Source: Pseudomonadota bacterium (GTDB taxonomy: Bacteria > Pseudomonadota > Alphaproteobacteria > Caulobacterales > Caulobacteraceae). From it: DNA of 10,780 nt. The notes under the pieces were generated by a model that saw only the letters and a list, made by a program, of their open reading frames with translations, did no database searches and was not told the DNA's origin. The translations under genes and the position numbers were made by a program. Position 1 is the first letter of the stretch, and every line of letters starts with the position of its first letter. Positions 1 through 5,645 of this stretch are shown here, in pieces. The DNA lies in NCBI GenBank assembly GCA_023412655.1, contig JAEYNH010000075.1:1-10780 (forward strand). The letters are read 5' to 3'.

Positions 1-1
1 G

Positions 2-304
2 GGGATCTGCCACTGCCTGGACTGCCGCAAGCACCACGGCGCCCTGTTCTACGCCGCCGCCATCTTCCCGGACGGCGCGGTGGCCATCGAAGGCGAGACC
101 CGCCACTGGAAGGGCCGCCACTTCTGCCCCCGCTGCGGCTCCTCGGTCTTCGCCCGCTTCGGCGACGAGGTGGAGGTGCACCTGGGCGCCCTCGACGCCC
201 CCGACCAGCTCACCCCGACCTATGAGAACTGGACGATCCGCCGGGAAGGCTGGCTGCCGGCGTTTCCGCTGGCGCGGCGCTATGAGCGGGATCGGGAGGG
301 GTGA
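2..304 (+). CDS. GFA family protein (DUF636 zinc-binding), 3' part only
   Basis: The 5' end lies outside the window; 100 codons in frame 2 and a TGA stop are visible. The visible part begins with CHCLDC followed by RKHHGALFYAAAIF, and about 40 residues later has CPRCGSSVF. These paired Cys motifs are the zinc ligands of the GFA fold (glutathione-dependent formaldehyde-activating enzyme and its many uncharacterised relatives). The end, with a W-x-x-x-R-x-x-W pattern (NWTIRREGWLPAF), also suits the family. Members are small cytosolic proteins; most have no proven substrate, so formaldehyde activation should not be assumed. A GTG at 80 could be mistaken for the start, but the CHCxxC motif in the same frame upstream shows that the gene extends further left. 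Base composition is typical of the GC-rich host, so this gene appears to flank the foreign segment on its left. Confidence 0.85.
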   Translation, partial: GICHCLDCRKHHGALFYAAAIFPDGAVAIEGETRHWKGRHFCPRCGSSVFARFGDEVEVHLGALDAPDQLTPTYENWTIRREGWLPAFPLARRYERDREG

Positions 305-561
305 GGGGCGGTCGGAGGCAGCCGCTACCAGGCGTAGCCGCTTTCAGGTCGCAGCCCAGGTCCCCGCGCCTACGAGTCCCTAGATCGTGAACTCACACCC
401 CTTGTGCGGGCGGCGTGGCCGATCCGCCCACCCCTGTCCCGCCTACCCGTCAGACGTGGCACTTCACTTGTTCAAGCCTAGCCAGTGACAGAGTTCCCGC
501 CCCGCTCGGCGTGTGCAACTCTCCCGAATCGATATTCGACGATCTACGTTCCGAGCAACAA
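305..561. other. Non-coding left flank of the foreign segment
   Basis: The first 70 or so bases are GC-rich like the host; AT content rises from about 380 onward and is clearly different after about 470. I see no tRNA gene, integrase or good promoter. A short dyad (CGAAT-CGAT-ATTCG) sits at about 527-540. An open frame in phase with the ATPase starts at GTG 415, but its first 49 codons look unlike a protein domain and lack a ribosome site, so I treat this stretch as leader. Confidence 0.4.
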
Positions 562-1986
562 ATGAGCGAAGCTGCGAACGGTGCGACCACCTCCTACCAT
601 ATCGATGGGTTTCGATCGCTTAGAGGGTTCGAGTTAGTACTCCAGCCCGGACTTAATGTCTTGGTCGGGCCTAATGGCTCTGGAAAGACTAACTTTCTCG
701 ATTTTCTTGGCTTTTTGGACGCGGCCGTAAGGTCTAACGCGACAAACGCTGTATCTGATGCGGGAGGTCTCGCACGCGTTTTTAGTCAAGAGAATACCTC
801 TCGTCGGAAGGCTCATCTCGCTACCAAGGTATGCGGACTCGCCGACCTTTCAGACGCAATGCACAATCCCGGTCAATACCCGTACTTCTACTACGAGTAC
901 GAGCTACACATACGTTTCTCTCGCGATCAATCCGCGGTCTTCATAGATAAAGAAATTCTTAAGTTAAATAAGTTGCACGCCGGTAACAATGATGGCTCGG
1001 GCGAGGTTTTTGTTGGGTCCATCTCAATCAGTCGCCGAAGCGCATCAGATACTGAGCGACCAGCATTCAAGATTGGACCTCGCCTGTTATATGAGAGTCC
1101 GAGAAATCCCTTATCGGCGATAGATAATGCGTTCGCGCCCCATGCAGGCAAGGTACGCGATAGGCTAGGCGCCTTTAACCTTGGGCCAGACCAAAGCTTG
1201 CTAACCTATGGATCCCGATACAGCCTTCCGGCAATTGAAGCTGTGCGCACCGCGATAACTCGAGGTCGATCATTCAATATACAGCCGGACAAGGCGCGAA
1301 TTCCTGACGATTTAACCCGAACTCCCGGAATTATGCGGGATGGCACCGGCCTCACATCTACATTGCACGCGCTTCAATCTTTGCGGAAGGCTGGCGGAAA
1401 GAGGCACATACGACTTCGTGGCGCCACCACTAGTACGCTGTCCGAAATAATAGAGTGGACTAAGTTAGTATTTTCCGACCTCGAAGATATAACAGTCAGC
1501 CAAGATCCGCACACTGGGAAATATCTCGCCACTTTAGTTATTGGCGGCAGCTTTACCGATGTGGGTTCACTCCGCCTCGCCCTCCAATCCTCTAGCGATG
1601 GAACCCTCAAGTGGCTCGCGCTTGTCACGCTTCTGCTATCTAGTGGAGGCGTATATTCTATAGAGGAACCGGAGAATTTTCTGCATCCCAAGATGCAACA
1701 GTTTCTGGTTCAGCTCATAAGAGACAATATTGTCGAAAAGCCGAGGCAGAACTATTTCCTATTTTCCACTCACAGCGAGACCCTGATAAATTTCTGCCGA
1801 CCAGAGGAGCTCGTGATATTTGAATACTTCGATCATTCTACGTGTTGTTATCGAGTGGACAATCCATCCGAAGTTCTCGAAGAAATAAACCGAACTGGGT
1901 TTGGCCTTGGATATTACTATGCATCAAACGCGCTTCCCCAAAGTCCTCGCCTTCGTGGAGGGAACGATGGAGAGGATCTTTGTTAA
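562..1986 (+). CDS. AAA family ATPase, OLD/AAA_21 type (ABC-like fold), candidate defence protein
   Basis: The 474-residue product has the full set of ABC-like ATPase motifs. The Walker A loop GPNGSGKT is at residues 36-43, after an N-terminal HIDGFRSLRGFE strand typical of SMC/RecF/OLD proteins. A signature-like SSSDGTLK is at 343-350, Walker B SIEEPE at 366-371 is followed by NFLHP, and the H-loop STHS is at 402-405. This is the layout of AAA_21/OLD-type ATPases, which drive nucleases in several anti-phage systems; no nuclease domain is fused here. The C-terminal GLGYYYASNAL stretch resembles the end of ATPases that are followed by a TOPRIM-like partner, and one overlaps it directly. I chose ATG 562 because homology-like sequence begins about 10 residues later. 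GTG 415 would add 49 residues with no visible motif. Neither start has a strong ribosome site. Base and codon use (TTA, ATA, AGA present) differ sharply from the neighbours, suggesting horizontal transfer. Confidence 0.85.
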   Translation: MSEAANGATTSYHIDGFRSLRGFELVLQPGLNVLVGPNGSGKTNFLDFLGFLDAAVRSNATNAVSDAGGLARVFSQENTSRRKAHLATKVCGLADLSDAMHNPGQYPYFYYEYELHIRFSRDQSAVFIDKEILKLNKLHAGNNDGSGEVFVGSISISRRSASDTERPAFKIGPRLLYESPRNPLSAIDNAFAPHAGKVRDRLGAFNLGPDQSLLTYGSRYSLPAIEAVRTAITRGRSFNIQPDKARIPDDLTRTPGIMRDGTGLTSTLHALQSLRKAGGKRHIRLRGATTSTLSEIIEWTKLVFSDLEDITVSQDPHTGKYLATLVIGGSFTDVGSLRLALQSSSDGTLKWLALVTLLLSSGGVYSIEEPENFLHPKMQQFLVQLIRDNIVEKPRQNYFLFSTHSETLINFCRPEELVIFEYFDHSTCCYRVDNPSEVLEEINRTGFGLGYYYASNALPQSPRLRGGNDGEDLC

Positions 1987-2512
1987 TAACAATTTTCACT
2001 ACGTCGATCTGGTTCCGGTAGCCAATGGCTCAAGCTGGACACCTGAAGCCCTTGCGCGGGAAATCGCCAGCAAGTTCCGAACAAAGAAGGCCAACGCCGA
2101 CATTATTGTCGTGTGGATTGATCTCGAAAAGCAGGCATGCGGAAGCGACGGCTTGGCGGACATGATTGAATCCGCCTTGGTTGATGCGGGAGCCGAAAGA
2201 TCAAAGATATGCATCTGCATCCCAGACAAAATGTCTGAGAATATTATTCTTGCCGACGAGCTTGTCATTCGACAAGAGTTCGACGCCAAAGAATATGCAT
2301 ACAAGTTCGAAGGACAGAATGGCAAATCTATTCTTAAGATGATGTATGCGGGAAGGCAGATTACATACCGGGAAACCTCTCACGGCGTCGCCCTTCTGAA
2401 GCGAATTCGACTTGAATCGGCCGCATACAGGAGCGAGAGCGCACGGCTCTTCTTTTCGAAGCTGTCCTCGTCCGTTGACTGCTGGTGGCTCAAGTCGACC
2501 AAAGTCGCGTAG
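1919..2512 (+). CDS. DUF4276/TOPRIM-like protein, putative nuclease partner of the ATPase
   Basis: The 197-residue product starts with a strand and the motif FVEGTMERIF (residues 12-21). This resembles the VEGxxE start of TOPRIM-like DUF4276 and OLD C-terminal domains, whose conserved Glu (E14 here) helps bind metal. A second acidic site, VVWIDLEK (64-71), lies where TOPRIM proteins carry DxD; here it reads D68-x-E70. IPDKMSENIILADE (101-114) matches the position and pattern of the E-x-W-h-L-A-D stretch of DUF4276, with Asn in place of Trp or a similar residue. The C-terminal part is helical and basic. I start at ATG 1919; an in-frame TTG at 1901 is possible. The gene overlaps the ATPase by 68 nt in another frame, so the two are probably translated together. 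A GGA at 1909-1911 is a weak ribosome site. Nuclease activity is inferred from the fold, not shown, and the altered acidic motif leaves room for a non-catalytic role. Confidence 0.65.
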   Translation: MHQTRFPKVLAFVEGTMERIFVNNNFHYVDLVPVANGSSWTPEALAREIASKFRTKKANADIIVVWIDLEKQACGSDGLADMIESALVDAGAERSKICICIPDKMSENIILADELVIRQEFDAKEYAYKFEGQNGKSILKMMYAGRQITYRETSHGVALLKRIRLESAAYRSESARLFFSKLSSSVDCWWLKSTKVA

Positions 2513-2743
2513 CTTAAGGGTACCCCCCTAACCCGCCTCCCCCTTAACCACACACCGTTACCCGAAAGCCCCACCTGGCGGATGAACAGCCTTAACCTGG
2601 GCTGTTCATGCGACTGACAGGGAACCCGTGCTTCCTGAAGGCGTAAGTTGAGACAGCTCCGATCGGAGGATCTTCGCCAGCGGCCCGTGGTGGGCCGCGG
2701 GTTCTCCGGGGCCAGGAGTTTGGGGATATTGAGGTACTCGAGG
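2513..2743. other. Palindrome-rich right flank / leader of the small helical gene
   Basis: These 231 bases return from mixed to GC-rich composition. They hold three dyads: 2582-2591 with 2600-2609 (10-bp perfect arms, 8-nt loop), the 12-bp palindrome CTCCGATCGGAG at 2657-2668, and GCGGCCC/GGGCCGC arms at 2680-2686 and 2692-2698. A looser TTAAGGG/CCCTTAA pair is at 2514-2520 and 2541-2547. None is followed by a T-run. I see no convincing promoter. Confidence 0.45.
2582..2609. repeat. Perfect 10-bp inverted repeat with 8-nt loop
   Basis: ATGAACAGCC at 2582-2591 is the exact reverse complement of GGCTGTTCAT at 2600-2609. It lies 70 bases after the TOPRIM-like gene. It could be a transcript-end hairpin for the ATPase/TOPRIM pair (no U-run follows) or a protein-binding dyad. 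Confidence 0.6.
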
Positions 2744-3040
2744 ATGTCACCGTCTCTCAGTGTGGTCGCTGATAACGACCTGAAAATCAGTAGTCCGAAC
2801 GTCTCCAAGACCGAGACCGTCGCCCAGCGCGTGCAGCGCCTGCAGGCCGAGGCCAAGCAGCTCGCCAAGGACCACATCAAGGCGCTGAGCGCCCAGATCG
2901 TGGCCGTGGAGGAGATGGCCGCCGAGATCGCCGAGGGGGGCGAAGCCTATCCGCCGGGCGTGCGCGAACTGGCCCGTCGGCTGGTGGAAGACATGGACAG
3001 CCGCGTCCAGACGCTGGAAGCCATCGTCGCCCGGGCCTAG
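2744..3040 (+). CDS. Small helical (coiled-coil-like) protein of unknown function
   Basis: The product has 98 residues and I do not recognise it with certainty. After a polar N-terminus (about residues 1-25) it is nearly all predicted helix, rich in Ala, Glu, Gln and Val with heptad-like spacing (TVAQRVQRLQAEAKQLAKDH, then a second helix to about residue 64). A short GEAYPPG turn and a last amphipathic helix ending in ARA follow. There is no signal peptide, membrane segment or catalytic motif. A helical bundle or adaptor is the safest description. The ATG at 2744 is chosen because GAGG lies at 2731-2734, nine bases upstream. An in-frame TTG at 2648 would add 32 residues encoded across the palindromes and is unlikely. 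GC-rich third positions from about 2815 on match the host genome, so it is probably a resident gene bordering the foreign segment. A terminator-like hairpin lies about 90 bases downstream. Confidence 0.75.
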   Translation: MSPSLSVVADNDLKISSPNVSKTETVAQRVQRLQAEAKQLAKDHIKALSAQIVAVEEMAAEIAEGGEAYPPGVRELARRLVEDMDSRVQTLEAIVARA

Positions 3041-3130
3041 CCGGCGAGCGATCGGCCCCTGGCGTGTGGGGGCCTGCAAGTCCTGACGCCGGCTGCGAGG
3101 GGCCGGCGGGTCGGACGGCGAACTGATCCG

Positions 3131-3160
3131 AGGCGCCCGCTGCGGGTGGGGGCCTTTTTC
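3131..3160 (+). terminator. Probable Rho-independent terminator of the 98-aa gene
   Basis: A GC-rich stem (AGGC at 3131-3134 pairing with GCCT at 3152-3155, and GCCC pairing with GGGT inside, with a G-run bulge on the 3' arm) runs directly into TTTTT at 3155-3159. It lies about 90 bases after the stop at 3040. The stem is imperfect, so confidence is moderate. Confidence 0.5.
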
Positions 3161-3305
3161 GGCGCGGCGGGGCGAGGTTCCCCGGCCAGGCGCCCCCGGA
3201 CGCAGCCGGGCGTTAACTGCGCTTCTCAAGGTTGATTTTTGGGGTTGATGCTGGCGGGGCCGGCGCGGGTTCGCCGGCGGATGGCGCGTGGGCGTGGGCG
3301 CGCGA

Positions 3306-3406
3306 GCCCCCTCCGGCGCGTGTAGGCCCCCTCCGGCGCTTTGCGCCACCTCCCCCAGAGGGGGAGGATCTGCGGCGGCCACCTTCTCCCGCAGGGGAGA
3401 AGGGGT
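3306..3406. repeat. Cluster of intergenic hairpin repeat elements
   Basis: GCCCCCTCCGGCG occurs twice, at 3306-3318 and 3326-3338, exactly 20 bases apart. Three compact stem-loops follow: GGCGC-TTT-GCGCC (3335-3347), CCTCCCCC-AGA-GGGGGAGG (3349-3367), and CCTTCTCCC at 3382-3390 pairing with GGGAGAAGG at 3395-3403. CTCCCCCAGAGGGGGAGGATCTG-type and CCTTCTCC...GGAGAAGG-type units are, as I recall, common dispersed repeats in alphaproteobacterial intergenic DNA. Their function is unknown. Here they lie just past the stop codon of the minus-strand GNAT-like gene and could help end its transcript. Confidence 0.65.
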
Positions 3407-3412
3407 GCGGGT

Positions 3413-3679
3413 TCAGGTGACGAGGTCGCGGAACTCGCTGGAGCGGCGCAGCCACATGGAGGCGTAGCCGCAGATGGGGGTGATGGTCAGGCCCTGGTCC
3501 CGGGCGTGGGCGCCGATGGCCTTCATCAGCCGGTCCGAGGCGCCCGTGCCGCGCAGGGCCGGCGGGGCGAACACATAGTCGATGTAGAGCACGTCGCCCT
3601 GGCGCCGGTAGTCGGCGTAGACGGTCTGGCCCTGCTCCTCGAGCTCGTAACGCTCGCCGGTATCATGCAACTCGGCCAT
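3413..3679 (-). CDS. Small GNAT-like N-acetyltransferase (YjdJ type)
   Basis: The 88-residue protein fits the minimal GNAT family (Gcn5-related, PF14542 type). The first half forms strands (GERYELEEQGQTVYADYRRQ, then VLYIDYVFAPPAL). The acetyl-CoA loop appears as LRGTGASDRLMKAI (about 43-56), a variant of the R-G-x-G/A pattern, followed by a helix and the family-typical ITPICGYASMWLRR end. Family members are about 90-100 aa and most have no known acceptor. The ATG is supported by AAGGAG on the minus strand (3686-3691), six bases upstream. It is divergent from the lipoprotein gene, with 104 bp between the start codons, and a perfect dyad lies 28 bp upstream of its start. Composition matches the host. 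Confidence 0.82.
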   Translation of the reverse strand: MAELHDTGERYELEEQGQTVYADYRRQGDVLYIDYVFAPPALRGTGASDRLMKAIGAHARDQGLTITPICGYASMWLRRSSEFRDLVT

Positions 3680-3706
3680 GGCGGTCTCCTTCAGGGTGTC
3701 GCAAGG

Positions 3707-3723
3707 TTACGTCCGGGACGTAA
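3707..3723. promoter_or_regulatory. Perfect 17-bp dyad between divergent genes (putative operator)
   Basis: TTACGTCC-G-GGACGTAA has 8-bp perfect arms around a single central base. It lies 28 bp upstream of the GNAT-like ATG on the minus strand and 60 bp upstream of the lipoprotein ATG. Its AT-containing outer bases stand out in GC-rich surroundings. The odd centre and short arms suit a dimeric repressor or activator; I cannot name the regulator. Confidence 0.5.
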
Positions 3724-3783
3724 ACCCGTCGCGGGCGCGAGGGCTCCCGCCTTAAGCTTGGGTCTGGCTGGAGGGTCGGCAAG

Positions 3784-4314
3784 ATGTGGGCGCGTGCTTT
3801 GGGGCGGTTGGCGGCGGCGGCGGCCGGGGCGGTGCTGCTGGCCGGCTGCCAGGGCGGCGGCAAGGCCGACCACGAGCTGCCCGACCGGGCGCCCGGCCTG
3901 TGGCGCGAGACGGTGAGCGGCGACGGCGGCGGCCAGACCCGGCGCATCTGCCTGGACGCGGCGGCGGCCCGGCGGCTGAACCTGCTGGGCGAGGAGCTGG
4001 GGCGGTTCGACTGCGGGACCGACCGCAGCTGGCGCGAGGCGGAGGGCGCCTGGGGCTTCGAGTACCGCTGCGACGTCACCGACCATGGCCGGCAGACGGC
4101 CCGCGGCCAGGTGCGCGGCGACATGGCCACCGGCTTCACCCTGACCGCCCGCTCGACCATCGAGGGCTCGCCCTATCCCCAGGCGGACGGCGCCCGGCAG
4201 ACGACGATCGCGGCCGTGCGCGAAGGCCCCTGCCCCGCCGGCTGGCGCCCCGGCGAGGTGCGGCTGGAGGACGGCAAGCGGCTGTATGTGCTGAACAGCC
4301 GGGCGGTGCAGTGA
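3784..4314 (+). CDS. DUF3617-type lipoprotein
   Basis: The product has 176 residues. Residues 1-21 are a signal peptide with a basic start (MWARALGR), an Ala-rich core and the lipobox LLAGC, so Cys22 should be lipidated and the protein exported to the periplasm or outer membrane. PGLWRETVSGDGGG, then RRICLD, and later a Cys in FDCGTDR and YRCDV, follow the pattern of DUF3617 proteins (APGLW... ICLD... YRC). That family is common in alphaproteobacteria and its role is unknown. A GAGGG at 3771-3775 precedes the ATG by eight bases. A +2-shifted open frame of similar length from 3786 is an Arg/Pro-rich shadow; the lipobox and motifs support this frame. The stop is only four bases from the stop of the convergent thiolase gene. 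Confidence 0.82.
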   Translation: MWARALGRLAAAAAGAVLLAGCQGGGKADHELPDRAPGLWRETVSGDGGGQTRRICLDAAAARRLNLLGEELGRFDCGTDRSWREAEGAWGFEYRCDVTDHGRQTARGQVRGDMATGFTLTARSTIEGSPYPQADGARQTTIAAVREGPCPAGWRPGEVRLEDGKRLYVLNSRAVQ

Positions 4315-4318
4315 GGGG

Positions 4319-5509
4319 CTAGGCGAGTTCGACGGCCATGGCGACGGCTTCGCCGCCGCCGATGCAGAGGCTGGCGAGGCCCTTCCTGGCGCCGCGGGCT
4401 TCCAGGGCGGAGAGCAGGGTGGCCAGGATGCGGGCGCCGGACGCGCCGATGGGGTGGCCGAGGGCGCAGGCGCCGCCGTTGACGTTGAGCTTCGCCGGAT
4501 CGAGGCCCAGTTCGCGCTCGGCGATCATGGCCACCACGGCGAAGGCCTCGTTGACCTCGAACAGGTCCACCTCGTCGATGGTCCAGCCGGCGCGCCTCAG
4601 GGCCTTGCGCATGGCCGGGACCGGGGCGGTGGTGAACAGGCCCGGCTCATGGGCGTGGGCGCCGTGGCCGGCGACCCGGGCGACGATGCTCATGCCGAGC
4701 TTCCGGGCGACGCTCTCGCGGGTCATCACCAGGGCGGCGGCGCCGTCGGAGATGGAGCTGGCGTTGGCGGCGGTGATGGTGCCGTCCCGGGCGAAGGCGG
4801 GCTTCAGGGTCGGGATCTTGGCCGGGTCGGCCTTGAGCGGCTGTTCGTCGGTGTCGACGGTGACGGTCCCCTTGCGGCTGGTCACCTCCACCGGGACGAT
4901 CTCGCGGGCGAAGGCGCCGGATTCCACGGCGGCCTTGGCCTTGGTCAGCGAGCCGATGGCGTATTCGTCCTGCTGCTCGCGGGTGAACTGGTAGTGGCGG
5001 GCGGTCTCCTCGGCGAAGGAGCCCATCAGGCGGCCGGGCTCGTAGGCGTCCTCCAGCCCGTCCAGGTACATGTGGTCGTAGAGGGTGTCGTGGCCGATGC
5101 GGGCGCCGCCCCGGTGCTTCAGGCTGAGGTAGGGCGCGCCGGTCATGCTCTCCATGCCGCCGGCGACGACGACGTCGGCCGTGCCCGCCGCGAGGGCGTC
5201 GTGGGCGAGGATGGCCGCCTGCAGGCCCGAGCCGCACATCTTGTTGACCGTGGTGGCCTCCACCGAGGTGGGCAGGCCCGCGCCCAGGGCCGCCTGGCGG
5301 GCGGGCGCCTGGCCAAGGCCGGCGGGCAGGACACAGCCCATCAGGATCTGCTCGACGGCCTCGGGGGCGACCTTGGCGCGCTCCACGGCGGCGCGGACGG
5401 CGGCGGCGCCGAGCTCGGTGGCCTTCACGCCGGACAGCACGCCCTGGAAGCCGCCCATGGGCGTGCGGGCGTAGGCGGCGATGACGACGGGATCGGAGGT
5501 CTCAGTCAT
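4319..5509 (-). CDS. Acetyl-CoA C-acyltransferase (thiolase)
   Basis: The 396-residue protein is a thiolase of normal length. It should condense two acetyl-CoA to acetoacetyl-CoA, or cleave 3-ketoacyl-CoA, in the cytosol. The nucleophile is Cys92 in NKMCGSG. NEAF is at 320-323, the catalytic His352 is in GHPIGASGAR (351-360), and the second active-site Cys382 is in LCIGGGEA. GGMESMTGAPY (117-127) is also typical. These motifs fit the acetyl-CoA acetyltransferase (PhaA/AtoB) group better than the long-chain group, but substrate length cannot be settled by eye. I start at ATG 5509 (MTETSDPVVIAAYARTP). The open frame continues 120 codons upstream, but only through the repeat pair and into mnmA in another frame. 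The Shine-Dalgarno is weak. It lies 136 bp downstream of mnmA and may have its own promoter in that gap. Confidence 0.95.
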   Translation of the reverse strand: MTETSDPVVIAAYARTPMGGFQGVLSGVKATELGAAAVRAAVERAKVAPEAVEQILMGCVLPAGLGQAPARQAALGAGLPTSVEATTVNKMCGSGLQAAILAHDALAAGTADVVVAGGMESMTGAPYLSLKHRGGARIGHDTLYDHMYLDGLEDAYEPGRLMGSFAEETARHYQFTREQQDEYAIGSLTKAKAAVESGAFAREIVPVEVTSRKGTVTVDTDEQPLKADPAKIPTLKPAFARDGTITAANASSISDGAAALVMTRESVARKLGMSIVARVAGHGAHAHEPGLFTTAPVPAMRKALRRAGWTIDEVDLFEVNEAFAVVAMIAERELGLDPAKLNVNGGACALGHPIGASGARILATLLSALEARGARKGLASLCIGGGEAVAMAVELA

Positions 5510-5555
5510 GCCGCTGGATATAAGGGCTCGGGCCGGTTCCGCCCACTGCTGTCCG

Positions 5556-5644
5556 CCGCCCATCCCCGCGTAGGCGGGAATCCATCGGGCGGTGGGGAGT
5601 GGCTTGGACTCGGCTTGGATTCCCGCCTTCGCGGGAATGAGCGG
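5556..5644. repeat. Inverted pair of 29-nt dispersed repeat elements
   Basis: Bases 5616-5644 and the reverse complement of 5556-5584 agree at 26 of 29 positions. Each copy contains its own small hairpin (CCCGC..GCGGG, with ATTCCCGCC..GGCGGGAAT-type arms). This unit is a familiar REP-like repeat in proteobacteria, often giving false IPAFAGM-like peptides when translated. The two copies, about 31 bp apart, could fold into one long stem between mnmA and the thiolase gene. The right copy ends one base from the mnmA stop codon. Confidence 0.75.
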
Positions 5645-5645
5645 A

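Larger units (their letters stand above)
3041..3412. other. Intergenic region: structured 3' tail, terminator and hairpin repeats
   Basis: These 372 bases hold no credible gene. The first 120 are hairpin-rich (for example CGCCGGC at 3087-3093 with GCCGGCG at 3102-3108) and end in a terminator-like stem with five Ts. Bases 3161-3300 show little beyond GC-rich sequence and a short AT-rich patch at 3229-3247. Bases 3306-3406 are a cluster of repeat elements, listed separately. The open frames seen across it on both strands are compositional artefacts. Confidence 0.6.

Noticed and set aside
2544..2597. Two TTAACC motifs as a CtrA binding site
   Set aside because: They are 48 bases apart, whereas the CtrA pattern needs TTAA-N7-TTAA; the second lies in a hairpin loop.
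3041..3160. Signal-recognition-particle or 6S RNA gene
   Set aside because: No GGAAGGAAGCAGC-type SRP core and no recognisable 6S bubble; kept only as a structured-RNA question.
3306..3406. CRISPR array
   Set aside because: Only two 13-bp copies 20 bases apart, followed by unrelated hairpins; no regular spacers.
3786..4322. 178-codon plus-strand frame overlapping the lipoprotein
   Set aside because: Arg/Gly/Pro-rich; the lipobox and DUF3617 motifs are in the 3784 frame.
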